From SB15 sp964639245 (lineage in GTDB: Bacteria > Chloroflexota > Anaerolineae > Aggregatilineales > J027): a stretch of DNA of 64,000 nt. The stretch spans positions 248,001 to 312,000 of the forward strand of contig CAZXCU010000003.1 in assembly GCA_964639245.1 (NCBI GenBank), in the 5' to 3' direction. Numbering within the stretch: the stretch's first letter is position 1; every line of letters begins with the position of its first letter. Under the pieces are notes generated by a model. The model did no database searches, had not been told where the DNA came from, and saw only the letters and a program-made list of their open reading frames with translations. This document shows positions 9,284 to 17,381 of the stretch, in pieces. A program made the position numbers and the translations under genes.

Positions 9284-9316
9284 AACCCGCTAGGAGACCA
9301 TCTTAGCGGGTTTTTT
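9284..9316 (+). terminator. Rho-independent terminator after the beta flower gene
   Basis: The stem AACCCGCTA pairs with TAGCGGGTT, followed directly by TTTTTATTTTTT. It ends the single-gene 8960-9253 transcript. Confidence 0.85.
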
Positions 9317-9360
9317 ATTTTTTGCGGTAATCTCATAGCCAGTATAAAAAGGGATCGTTG

Positions 9361-10464
9361 ATGAATACCACACGATTGGAAAAATTACGCGGCATTATGC
9401 GCGAAGGCAACTTGGACATCGTAGCCCTGTGTCCCGGCTCCACCCAGCGCTATTTGACCGGAACAGAACACCATCTGAATGAACGTCCGTTGATTTTGCT
9501 GGTGGCGCAAACTGGCACACCTGTGGCGATTGTTTCTAACTTGGAACACGAATTATTTTTGAGCCGTGGTTTTCAGACGACGGTGGTCGAATGGCGGGAT
9601 GAAGAGGGCTTCGACCCGGCTTTTCAAACCGCCCTCCTTCAATTTGATACTCATGGCAAAACCATCGGTGTTGAAGGGCAAAAACTACGCTTTTTTGAAG
9701 GGGAAGCGCTGCGCCGTCATGCGCCCAACGCGACTGTGATGAGCGCGGACAAAATTATCTCGCGGCTGCGGTTGCATAAAGATGCAGAGGGAATCGCCGC
9801 GCTGCGAAAAGCCATCCAGATTTCGGAACAAGCGCTCGAATCGACGTTGCAAGAAATCAAAATCGGCATGACCGAACTTGATATTGCTAACCTGCTGACC
9901 CGCAAAATGAGCGAACTTGGCAGCGAAGGCATCGCCTTTACCACCACCGTTTTGGCGGGGGAAAACAGCGCCCGTCCGCATGGCAATGTACGTGCCAATT
10001 ATGCGATTCAAGCGGGTGAGCCGTTGTTATTTGATTTCGGGGCAGTCTACGAAGGCTACAATGCGGACATCACGCGGACATTTTTTGTCGGGCATGTGTC
10101 GGACGAACACCGCACCATTTATGCGGCGGTTAAACGGGCGAATCAGGTTGGGCGCGATTCGGTCAAACCGGGTGTGACCGCCCATGACGTGGCTACCAAT
10201 GTCAACGATTCGCTGCTGCAAAGTGGCTTTGAAAAGTTGATTTTGCACGGGACGGGGCATGGGTTGGGCATGGATGTTCACGAAGAACCCTATATCCGCA
10301 AAGGACAGCAGGTGGCGCTTGAACCGGGTATGGTCTTCACGGTGGAGCCGGGACTCTATCAGCCGGGGTCGATTGGTGTGCGGATTGAGGATGATGTTGT
10401 GGTGACAGCCGACGGCGTAGAATCCTTAACAACTTTTGACCGTGAACTGCGGATTGTCGGATAA
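9361..10464 (+). CDS. M24 family aminopeptidase (Xaa-Pro peptidase type)
   Basis: The 367-residue cytoplasmic dipeptidase/aminopeptidase P-like enzyme has an N-terminal creatinase-like domain (about 1-130) and a C-terminal pita-bread metallopeptidase domain. All five metal ligands are present: Asp225 (LFDFG), Asp236 (NADITR), His300 (GTGHGLG), Glu329 (TVEPG) and Glu343 (RIEDD). It removes residues ahead of proline in related enzymes. ATG 9361 is used; a TTG one codon upstream is an alternative. The gene stands alone between a terminator and the next gene. Confidence 0.92.
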   Translation: MNTTRLEKLRGIMREGNLDIVALCPGSTQRYLTGTEHHLNERPLILLVAQTGTPVAIVSNLEHELFLSRGFQTTVVEWRDEEGFDPAFQTALLQFDTHGKTIGVEGQKLRFFEGEALRRHAPNATVMSADKIISRLRLHKDAEGIAALRKAIQISEQALESTLQEIKIGMTELDIANLLTRKMSELGSEGIAFTTTVLAGENSARPHGNVRANYAIQAGEPLLFDFGAVYEGYNADITRTFFVGHVSDEHRTIYAAVKRANQVGRDSVKPGVTAHDVATNVNDSLLQSGFEKLILHGTGHGLGMDVHEEPYIRKGQQVALEPGMVFTVEPGLYQPGSIGVRIEDDVVVTADGVESLTTFDRELRIVG

Positions 10465-10565
10465 AATTACGGGCATCATGCTAATTTGTGGGCGGGTATC
10501 ACTCTGTTTTTACTCGCCCATACAGTAGCTTTTAAATTGTATCCGCAAGAACGGTAAAATCCGAG

Positions 10566-11120
10566 ATGAACACACCCCAAACCACAGGCCCGGTGACCAT
10601 CAGTATTGCACGGCAAATTAAGCCCCACATGGAAGCGCAAGCCGAAGCATGGCTCAAGGAAGTGGCGATTGCCGCCGCTGCGTTTGAAGGCTTCATGGGT
10701 ATTGAAACCATCGCCAACCCTGCCAAACATGAATTGGTTACGATTTTCCGCTTTGCCAATTATGACCTGATGACACGTTGGCGCGATTCAGAGGTGCGGC
10801 GGGAATGGCTCAAACGTGGCGAAGCCTTCACTGTCACCAGTTCCGATTTACAGATTGTGACGGGGTTGGAATACTGGTTCAAACTGCCGGATTCTGCTGC
10901 CATGCACCCCCCACCACGCTATAAAATGATGCTGGTCACATGGCTGGCCTTGAGTCCCCTGTCACTGCTAGTGACTCCGATTGTGTCAGACGGGTTGGCG
11001 TGGCTGCCGCTTGTGCCGCGTGTCCTGACCGTGACCGCCATTATGATTGTCATGATGACCTACGGCGCGATGCCGTTGATGACCCGTTTGCTGGCATGGT
11101 GGTTGTATCCCCACAGGTAA
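10566..11120 (+). CDS. ABM-domain protein with C-terminal membrane anchor
   Basis: The 184-residue protein has an N-terminal antibiotic-biosynthesis-monooxygenase (dimeric alpha/beta barrel) domain, residues 10-105: VTISIARQIKPHMEAQAEAW, then FEGFMGIE and LVTIFRFANYDLM. Two transmembrane segments follow (about 123-143 and 150-172). Proteins of this layout are widespread and their substrates are mostly unknown; oxygenase activity should not be assumed. It ends just before the duplicated lutA promoter at 11122. Confidence 0.8.
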   Translation: MNTPQTTGPVTISIARQIKPHMEAQAEAWLKEVAIAAAAFEGFMGIETIANPAKHELVTIFRFANYDLMTRWRDSEVRREWLKRGEAFTVTSSDLQIVTGLEYWFKLPDSAAMHPPPRYKMMLVTWLALSPLSLLVTPIVSDGLAWLPLVPRVLTVTAIMIVMMTYGAMPLMTRLLAWWLYPHR

Positions 11121-11121
11121 T

Positions 11122-11255
11122 TTGCGGTAATTTTCACAGCACAGGTTTATAATAGATATATTGAGCATTAAATTTTTTACTGGAAAAATTCTATGTCGCT
11201 TCTGGAACGTCCATCCCCTATACACAAACGGGCATGGTGGTTATGTCCGTGTTAG
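11122..11255 (+). pseudogene. Duplicated lutA promoter and truncated lutA 5' end
   Basis: Bases 11122-11221 match 14169-14268 almost base for base, including the TATAAT-like box, the ATG and the first ten lutA codons (MSLLERPSPI versus MSFLERPSPI). After CCATCCCCTAT the copy skips about 45 bases, resumes with CAAACGGGCATG and reaches TCCGTG, matching lutA further in. The frame then stops at 11253. This is a broken lutA start left beside the inserted gene block. Confidence 0.85.
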
Positions 11256-12187
11256 CGTTCCACGCGGCAGAGGCGAAACCCGATATTTGGAGTCATTAAG
11301 TGAAAATAACTTCCTTGCCATTCCGCTTGCCAAGACATGCGGTAAGAAACGGTGATTGCCTCGGCACAGTCTGCCCATGAACCGCCACGCAAGACTTTTT
11401 CTTCCCCTTCAGCCGGGCCTGTCGGATTTTTAAGCGGGCTATTGCGGTAATATTCCGCATCATACCAATCGGATGTCCACTCCCAGACACCGCCGCACAT
11501 CCCATACAAGCCATACCCATTGGGCGCGAAGTCACGCGGACGGCGGATGTGGAACATGCCGAAGTGGTCATAATCACATTTTTGATTGTCCGGCGGTTCA
11601 TTTCCCCACGCATAGCGGGCTTGCACCAGTCCGCCCCGCGCTGCTTTTTCCCATTCAGCTTCGGTAGGCAGGCGATATTGAGCAGTGGCGGTACTCAGCC
11701 GTTCGCATAACGCATGAATATCCTCCCACAAAACAGCGACCATTGGTTTGGTATCAAATTGCTTTAAGGACTCTCCATTTTCGCCTAAGGAAATTTGTGA
11801 TATAGGCATATCCCAGTCGGGTGGCTTAAGTGTTTCATCTAGGCAGTATCTAACGAGGATTTTGTATGCGTGGCTGTTTGGTCGTGGCACACCTGCGCGA
11901 GGTTCTTCCCATCCCATCAAAGCACAGTAGGTTGCCCATGTAATCGGCGTATCGGACATCCAGAAACCATCCAACTCCACATGATGCACGGGCTGTTCAT
12001 CGGGATCCCCCGAATCTGACCCCATCAGAAAAGCACCGGCTGGAATATAGCGGAAGGAAAGGCCGTGTTCAACCACTGCCAACTGCTCTAAAACCTGCTG
12101 GCGAGCAGCTTTTAATTCTTCGTCCATCGGGGTAAGCCCATAGGTCTGGTCGTACTGTTCGGCTTGGTGGTGTAGATGGCTGGTCAC
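11252..12187 (-). CDS. SUMF1/formylglycine-generating-enzyme-like protein
   Basis: The 311-residue protein has the FGE-sulfatase fold: FRYIPAGAFLMGSDSGDPDE, then VELDGFWMSDTPITWATY, RLPTEAEWEKAARGG, YGLYGMCGGVWEWTSDWY and LRGGSW...NIGFRLCR. True formylglycine-generating enzymes carry paired catalytic Cys late in the chain (Y-R-x-R-C). Here that stretch reads SYRMSW, so sulfatase activation is unlikely and another SUMF1-fold role is expected, either oxidative or a non-enzymatic scaffold. The gene is divergent from the 12242 and radical SAM genes across only 54 bp, suggesting shared control. The stop overlaps the lutA remnant. Confidence 0.82.
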   Translation of the reverse strand: MTSHLHHQAEQYDQTYGLTPMDEELKAARQQVLEQLAVVEHGLSFRYIPAGAFLMGSDSGDPDEQPVHHVELDGFWMSDTPITWATYCALMGWEEPRAGVPRPNSHAYKILVRYCLDETLKPPDWDMPISQISLGENGESLKQFDTKPMVAVLWEDIHALCERLSTATAQYRLPTEAEWEKAARGGLVQARYAWGNEPPDNQKCDYDHFGMFHIRRPRDFAPNGYGLYGMCGGVWEWTSDWYDAEYYRNSPLKNPTGPAEGEEKVLRGGSWADCAEAITVSYRMSWQAEWQGSYFHLMTPNIGFRLCRVER

Positions 12188-12241
12188 AATCGTTTTCTCT
12201 CACTATACTCACCAATCATATTTTAACCGAGGAGCGAAGTC

Positions 12242-12892
12242 ATGCCAGATTTGCAGCTTAATTCCTTATCGCGCTATTCAAAAAAATCGCCCCGTCTGGT
12301 GCTGGAAGAATACAATCACTGCGAAGTGCCTGCGGGGTGTGGCGGTGCGGTGCTACGCTGGAACAATCCCGCAGAATCTATACCAATAATCATCCGATAT
12401 TTTTCAGAAAATGGGACCCTCGTTCGGATGCGCTTCAATGGTCAGGATAAACAATTCGGGAAATATCGGATTAGCTATGGCAAGCATGTGCTGGCACTTG
12501 AAATCAAAAATTTTGATAGTCATTATGCAGTTCTGCTGCTGGCAGGATGGCTTGATGAAGATTACACCCGAATTCTAAAGGTCACAGGGGACACCAAATT
12601 GCTTTCTCTAGCAAATGGCACATGGAAATATACGATAAAAAATCCCGACGACAACAATCAGAAACAATTAACTTTTAATAATATTGCTTGGCACATGCTA
12701 GATTTTGATGATAGTGATTGGCCTTCTCTGATTGAGAAACCCTTGAAGCCTGACCCCGGCTATTGGACAAAATCGCTACTGGAGCAGGGGGCAGTGCCAC
12801 TGGGGATTGATGGCAATACAGACAGTTCATCTGTCTATATTCGTAAATCCTTTACTATTCAACCACAGGAGCATCCAGATGATGTCCGTTAA
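12242..12892 (+). CDS. Uncharacterised protein with a probable beta-sandwich domain, partner of the radical SAM gene
   Basis: I do not recognise a named family for this 216-residue protein. It has no signal peptide. The second half has features of a galactose-binding-like beta sandwich as found beside glycosidases: GTWKYTI, then LDFDDSDWPSL and a closing SSSVYIRKSFTI. The first half is beta-rich with one C-x6-C pair (HCEVPAGCGG). AGGAG precedes the next ATG inside this gene, and its end overlaps the radical SAM start by 14 nt, so the two are translated together. It could be the substrate, a chaperone or a carrier of the enzyme; the sequence does not decide. Confidence 0.6.
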   Translation: MPDLQLNSLSRYSKKSPRLVLEEYNHCEVPAGCGGAVLRWNNPAESIPIIIRYFSENGTLVRMRFNGQDKQFGKYRISYGKHVLALEIKNFDSHYAVLLLAGWLDEDYTRILKVTGDTKLLSLANGTWKYTIKNPDDNNQKQLTFNNIAWHMLDFDDSDWPSLIEKPLKPDPGYWTKSLLEQGAVPLGIDGNTDSSSVYIRKSFTIQPQEHPDDVR

Positions 12893-14156
12893 CGCTGCGC
12901 CGTTTGTGCTGATTCCCCAATATTTTGGCTGTACGGTGTTTGACCGCAGCACCTCCAAATATTACCCATTTGACCACGAAGCGGCGATGCTGCTGCAACG
13001 TGCTAAAACGACTCCGTTTTATGGGCTGGTGGGAGAGATGGATGTCGAAAAACAGCAGCAGGCGGTGGATTTTTTTGAACATTTTTATGAACTTGGCTTT
13101 TTTACGATTGATGGTCATTTTGCGGGTGAATGTCTGAACATTGAACCTGCTCAAGATCATATGACTGGTCCCTTGGCGGTGCATCTGGAAGTAGTGGCTT
13201 CGTGTAATCTCACCTGTACGCATTGTTTTGCCGGAGAACTGCCCCGCCGTGAACCCCCGCTCACGCTGGCAGAAATCGAAACTGTTTTTGCAAGTATGGC
13301 ACGTATGGGCAGTTTTCGATTAGGTTTAACGGGTGGCGAACCGTTGTTGAGAAAAGATTTATTTGAAATTATTGATATGGCAACTGATTATGGCTTGCAC
13401 CCCTGCGTAACAACCAATGGTTTGTTAATGACAGAAACAATTGCGAGAGAATTTGGCAAGCGAAAATTAGTCTGGTTGAATGTCAGCTTGGAAGGTGCAA
13501 CGGCTGCTACGAATGATTTGATTCGGGGCAAGGGAACTTTTGAACGGGTGATGGAAAAACTCACCTTACTGGCTGAACACAGTCGCTTTACGCTTGCATT
13601 TACTCTCATGAAAACCAATATTGAGGAAGTTCGTGCCTGTGCGGAATTAGCGGCACAGGTGGGTGCTTCAACGGCGGTTTTCCGTCCCCTGTATCCCGTA
13701 GGAATTGCCCGCGACCATCTGGACTCGCTGATGCCAACCTTTGCCCAATATAACGACGCGCTGGCAACCCTTTCGCATGTGCAGCAAGGAGAGCTAAGAA
13801 CAATTGACCCGTTTAGCCCGCAACTCCGCACAGAGATACAGGCTGTGACCCGTACCAATTTTGGCTGTGGGGCGGGCAATCATGTTTGTTCTATTTCTGT
13901 GTCCGGTGAGGTGAATCCATGCAGTTTTCTGGGTACATCGTTTAATGCGGCTAATGTTCGCCATCGCTCACTCGAAAGCATCTGGCGTGATAGTCAGGTT
14001 TTTAATGAAATTCGCACGCTACCGGGGGGTACTGCGGACACTTTTTCGGGTGGATGTCGGGCGCGGTCACTGGTGTTGGGCGGGTCAGCCAATGCCCCTG
14101 ATCCTTGGATGACCGCCAAACAGAGCAATGTCACATTCTACGAATCTATAGGATAA
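12879..14156 (+). CDS. Radical SAM/SPASM peptide-modifying-type enzyme with N-terminal PqqD-like domain
   Basis: The 425-residue protein (ATG 12879, AGGAG 7 nt upstream) starts with a RiPP-recognition-like PqqD/MftB-type region (about 8-90). The radical SAM core carries Cys109, Cys113 and Cys116 (CNLTCTHC) for the 4Fe-4S/SAM site and the GGEP motif. The C-terminus is SPASM-like with Cys330, Cys337, Cys348 and Cys393 (FGCGAGNHVCSIS, VNPCSF, GGCRAR). It resembles PqqE and MftC. Such enzymes crosslink or decarboxylate ribosomal peptides, but no short Cys- or Tyr-rich precursor ORF was found next to it. It lies inside the block flanked by the lutA 5' duplication. Confidence 0.85.
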   Translation: MMSVNAAPFVLIPQYFGCTVFDRSTSKYYPFDHEAAMLLQRAKTTPFYGLVGEMDVEKQQQAVDFFEHFYELGFFTIDGHFAGECLNIEPAQDHMTGPLAVHLEVVASCNLTCTHCFAGELPRREPPLTLAEIETVFASMARMGSFRLGLTGGEPLLRKDLFEIIDMATDYGLHPCVTTNGLLMTETIAREFGKRKLVWLNVSLEGATAATNDLIRGKGTFERVMEKLTLLAEHSRFTLAFTLMKTNIEEVRACAELAAQVGASTAVFRPLYPVGIARDHLDSLMPTFAQYNDALATLSHVQQGELRTIDPFSPQLRTEIQAVTRTNFGCGAGNHVCSISVSGEVNPCSFLGTSFNAANVRHRSLESIWRDSQVFNEIRTLPGGTADTFSGGCRARSLVLGGSANAPDPWMTAKQSNVTFYESIG

Positions 14157-14168
14157 CTCGAACAACAC

Positions 14169-14239
14169 TTGCGGTAATTTTCACAGAGCAGGTTTATAAT
14201 AGAGACATTGCGCGTTAAATTTTTTACTGGAAAAATCCT
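14169..14239 (+). promoter_or_regulatory. lutA promoter region
   Basis: The segment upstream of lutA contains TTTATAATAG with a TATAAT -10-like box, preceded by GGTAATTTTCACAG where a -35 would lie. It ends in ACTGGAAAAATCCT before the ATG. The same stretch is conserved at 11122-11192, which supports its being a copied promoter unit. The -35 assignment is uncertain. Confidence 0.5.
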
Positions 14240-15022
14240 ATGTCTTTTCTGGAACGTCCATCCCCTATCGGCAAACCCGTTTCGCTGTTCGTCACCTGTA
14301 TTATCGATATGGTTTACCCGCAAACGGGCATGTCCGTGGTTGAAATTTTAGAACACCTTGGCATCCCCGTCGATTTTCCTGAAACACAAACCTGTTGTGG
14401 TCAGCCCGGTTACAATTCGGGGTATCGGGAGGAGGCCAAAACGGTTGCCAAGCAGTTCCTACGGGCCTTTGAAAAATCGGAAGTCATCGTCACCCCGTCC
14501 GGTTCGTGTGCGGCGATGGTGCGCCATGAATATCCGATTTTGTTTGCAGACGACCCCGAATGGGAAACGCGGGCGAATCGGGCAGCGTCCATCACATGGG
14601 AATTAACCGAATTTTTAGTCGATGGTCTGGGGATCACCGATTTACAGCTTAAACTGCCGACACCGCAAACTTTCGCTTTTCATGATGCGTGTCATGGGTT
14701 GCGTTTGTTGGGGTTGGGGCAAGCGGGGCGCACCCTGCTGCAAAATGTCGAAAATGCCAGCGTGACCGAATTACATGAGTGCGATATGTGTTGTGGATTC
14801 GGCGGGCTGTTCAGCGTCAAAATGGCCGAAGTTAGCGGGGCGATGCTGCAACGCAAAATGGGCAATATTGAAGCGGCGGATGCTGAAAATATTATCACAG
14901 GCGATTCAAGCTGTTTAACCCATATGAACGGTGGGCTGTCCCGCGCCAAGTCAAAAAAACGGGTCACGCATATTGCTGACATTTTAGCCGAAGGGCTACC
15001 CAATCATGATTCAAGAGATTGA
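14240..15022 (+). CDS. lutA: LutA-type (Fe-S)-binding lactate oxidation protein
   Basis: The 260-residue protein has two CCG-type cysteine domains: TCCGQPGYNSGY near residue 52 and HDACHGL plus CDMCCGFGGLFSVKM near residues 150-195. It opens with the LutA signature SLFVTCIIDMVYPQTG. With LutB and LutC it oxidises L-lactate to pyruvate in the cytoplasm, passing electrons to the chain. It is followed by lutB and lutC, though a nucleotidyltransferase ORF overlaps its last 17 nt. A truncated second copy of its start lies at 11193. Confidence 0.92.
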   Translation: MSFLERPSPIGKPVSLFVTCIIDMVYPQTGMSVVEILEHLGIPVDFPETQTCCGQPGYNSGYREEAKTVAKQFLRAFEKSEVIVTPSGSCAAMVRHEYPILFADDPEWETRANRAASITWELTEFLVDGLGITDLQLKLPTPQTFAFHDACHGLRLLGLGQAGRTLLQNVENASVTELHECDMCCGFGGLFSVKMAEVSGAMLQRKMGNIEAADAENIITGDSSCLTHMNGGLSRAKSKKRVTHIADILAEGLPNHDSRD

Positions 15023-15311
15023 TCTTCCACTGGATGCAATTGTGGCACTGTGCGAACGGTATCATATTCGGAAATTTGCGCTTTTTGGGTCGGTGCTGCG
15101 TGAGGATTTTCGGCCTGACAGCGATATTGATGTGCTGATTGAATTTGAACCCAATAGTGTCATTGGTCTAAAATTTATCACAATTCAAGATGAGTTATCG
15201 GAGTTATTTGGGCGACAAGTAGACTTAAATACACCCAAATTTTTGAGTCGGCATTTTAGAGATAAAGTCGTAGCGAACGCTGAGGTCATTTATGCACATT
15301 CAAGCGAATAA
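15006..15311 (+). CDS. MNT-type nucleotidyltransferase-domain protein lodged between lutA and lutB
   Basis: This 101-residue protein is a minimal nucleotidyltransferase: FALFGSVLREDFRPDSDIDV has the G-S-x(9)-D-x-D catalytic signature, and a third acidic strand (Q-V-D-L-N) follows. Such proteins are commonly the MntA antitoxin half of HEPN-MNT pairs and AMPylate the HEPN toxin. Here no HEPN partner is adjacent. Its frame overlaps lutA by 17 nt and lutB by 20 nt, so it is translated inside the lut operon. Whether it controls Lut proteins or is a stray antitoxin is unknown. Confidence 0.8.
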   Translation: MIQEIDLPLDAIVALCERYHIRKFALFGSVLREDFRPDSDIDVLIEFEPNSVIGLKFITIQDELSELFGRQVDLNTPKFLSRHFRDKVVANAEVIYAHSSE

Positions 15312-16695
15312 TTTTATTCCGGCGGCGCAAATCGCCATTGCTGACCCCGACATTCAATTCGCGGTCAACGACTCGATGACCACCGCCTACAACAAACGCC
15401 TTAACGCAATGTTTGTATATGGGCGAGAACACGGCGAATATATGCGGCAGCAGGCGGCAGAAGCCAAACGGCGGGCGCTGCGGTGTTTGCCCGAACTGCT
15501 GGAAAAAGCCGAAGCCAACATGAAAGCCAATGGCATCGAGGTTTTGTGGGCGGAAGATGCCGCCGAAACCTGTCGTCTGGTGCTAGAAATTGCCCGAAAG
15601 CACCATGTCAAAACGGTTGCCAAAGGCAAAAGCATGGTGAGTGAAGAAGTCGGCCTGAACGATGTTCTCGAACAACACGGGATTCGTGCTGTGGAAACCG
15701 ATCTCGGTGAATATATCGTCCAGCTTGAAAAATCTGTGCCGAGCCATATTGTGATGCCGGTGGTGCATAAAACCAAAGAATCTATCCGTGATTTGTTCAT
15801 GGAAGAATTGAACATGCCCCACACCGACAACGCCGAAGAAATGACCAAATTTGCCCGTCGGGTGCTGCGCGAAGTGTTTTTGACGGCGGATATGGGCGTG
15901 TCGGGCGGAAATTTTATTCTGGCGGAAACGGGGACGCTGTGCCTTGTTTCGAATGAGGGCAACGGGCGCTTGTGTACCACCGTTCCGCCTGTGCATGTGG
16001 CGCTGGTGGGAATCGAGAAAATTGTCGAAACGGTGGAAGATTACGCCACGTTGAATCAGATTTTGCCACGTTCCGCCACCGGACAAAATCTCAGTGTGTA
16101 CACCAATATGATTAACGGGCCGCGCCGCGCCGATGAACCGGATGGGCCAGAACATGTCTATGTGATTCTGGTGGACAACGGACGCAGCAAAATTTATGAA
16201 ACCGACTACGCCGAAGTGTTGTCCTGTATTCGCTGTGGCGCGTGCCAGAATGCCTGTCCGGTGTATCGCGTGACGGGCGGACATCCCTACGGTTGGGTGT
16301 ATGCCGGGCCGATTGGGGCGGTGGTGACTCCGCTTTTGAATGGCCTAGACAAAGCCAAACCCCTGCCCCATGCCAGCAGTTTGTGCGGGATGTGTAAGCA
16401 GGTTTGCCCGGTGGATATTGATTTGCCGCGAATGCTGCTCGATTTACGGCGCGATCTGGTGGAGGAAGGCAAAAGCGACCCCCTCTATAACATGGGGATG
16501 AAAGCATGGGCGATGGGGATGCGTTCGCCGATGCTCTATGAAATCGGGGGAAAAGCCGCCCGTTTGGGGAGCAAATTTGTCGGACAAGGCACACCCGGCC
16601 CACTCGGAAATTGGACAAAACACCGCGATTTCCCTGAATTTGCGCCGAAATCATTCCGTCAATTGTGGAAGGAACGCCAGAATGGGAAGTCGTGA
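15292..16695 (+). CDS. lutB: LutB iron-sulfur lactate oxidation protein
   Basis: The 467-residue LutB/LldF-family protein has an LUD domain in the N-terminal two thirds (VAKGKSMVSEEVGLNDVLE, then GNFILAETGTLCLVSNEGNG) and a C-terminal ferredoxin-like pair of 4Fe-4S motifs, CIRCGACQNACPVY and CGMCKQVCPVDIDLP. It is the central electron-transfer subunit of the LutABC lactate-oxidising complex. Its start overlaps the nucleotidyltransferase gene and its end overlaps lutC by 14 nt. Confidence 0.94.
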   Translation: MHIQANNFIPAAQIAIADPDIQFAVNDSMTTAYNKRLNAMFVYGREHGEYMRQQAAEAKRRALRCLPELLEKAEANMKANGIEVLWAEDAAETCRLVLEIARKHHVKTVAKGKSMVSEEVGLNDVLEQHGIRAVETDLGEYIVQLEKSVPSHIVMPVVHKTKESIRDLFMEELNMPHTDNAEEMTKFARRVLREVFLTADMGVSGGNFILAETGTLCLVSNEGNGRLCTTVPPVHVALVGIEKIVETVEDYATLNQILPRSATGQNLSVYTNMINGPRRADEPDGPEHVYVILVDNGRSKIYETDYAEVLSCIRCGACQNACPVYRVTGGHPYGWVYAGPIGAVVTPLLNGLDKAKPLPHASSLCGMCKQVCPVDIDLPRMLLDLRRDLVEEGKSDPLYNMGMKAWAMGMRSPMLYEIGGKAARLGSKFVGQGTPGPLGNWTKHRDFPEFAPKSFRQLWKERQNGKS

Positions 16696-17380
16696 GAAAA
16701 TTTTAGGCCGCCTCCGTGCCGCCCAACAGCCCTTTACCGGAATCCCGCCGTTTGAAAATCCGCGTCATATGGTGCCGCCGGAAACCACCCCGGATTTAAA
16801 AACCCGCTTCATCGCAGAAGCGCAAAAGCTGAGTTGCAAGGTCAGCGAATTTACCGATTCCCAAGCGGCAATCCAGCAAATCATTGAAATTATCAAAGCA
16901 GAGTCGGCAAGAAATCCCTCACCCCCTGCCCCTCTCCCACACAATGGGGAGAGGGGAGAAAAATTACGGGTCACGGCGTGGGATTTTGAGCAGATTCCAC
17001 TCGCTGGATTAAAAGAAGGACTTATCCAGGCGGGGATTGACATTGCTGACTCGAATGACCCCACCGTGCAAATCGGGATTACCGGCGCGCAGGCCGCGTT
17101 TGCCGCCACTGGCAGCATCGTCGTGCAAAGCGGGGCGGGCAGACCGCGTAAAGTGTCGCTGCTGCCCTTTGCCCATATCGCCGTGATTCATGAAAATCAA
17201 CTGGTGCTGGATTTTGAAACATGGGTGCAGCAGCAGCGCGAACAGGGCTTGGACAGCTTCCGCGCTTCCGCCAATACCGTCGTGATTTCGGGGTCAAGCC
17301 GCACCGCCGATATTGCGATGGAAATTGTGATGGGCGCACACGGCCCGGCGGAAGTGTATATTATCCTGATGAAAGCCTAA
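16682..17380 (+). CDS. lutC: LutC lactate utilisation protein with in-frame repeat insertion
   Basis: This 232-residue LUD-domain protein starts MGSREKILGRLRAAQ; ATG 16682 is chosen because it matches LutC N-termini and overlaps lutB by 14 nt. The GITGAQAAFAATGSIVVQSG stretch and the C-terminal TADIAMEIVMGAHGP are family-typical. Residues about 79-95 (PSPPAPLPHNGERGEKL) do not look like LutC: they are the translation of an intergenic palindromic repeat inserted in frame. The protein is probably still functional because the insert falls in a surface-type loop before the LUD core. Confidence 0.9.
   Translation: MGSREKILGRLRAAQQPFTGIPPFENPRHMVPPETTPDLKTRFIAEAQKLSCKVSEFTDSQAAIQQIIEIIKAESARNPSPPAPLPHNGERGEKLRVTAWDFEQIPLAGLKEGLIQAGIDIADSNDPTVQIGITGAQAAFAATGSIVVQSGAGRPRKVSLLPFAHIAVIHENQLVLDFETWVQQQREQGLDSFRASANTVVISGSSRTADIAMEIVMGAHGPAEVYIILMKA
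16916..16964 (+). repeat. Palindromic repeat inside the lutC reading frame
   Basis: CCCTCACCCCCTGCCCCTCTCC pairs with GGGGAGAGGGG across a short loop. The same C-rich/G-rich design occurs in intergenic DNA at 2911 and 37226. It keeps the lutC frame open and adds a Pro-rich loop. Confidence 0.75.
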
Positions 17381-17381
17381 A

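Noticed and set aside
11473..11667. Plus-strand ORF antisense to the SUMF1-like gene
   Set aside because: A shadow of the well-supported minus-strand frame with His/Arg-rich random composition.
15387..16654. Several long minus-strand ORFs across lutB
   Set aside because: Frame shadows of the lutB coding sequence; no recognisable domain and no ribosome site.
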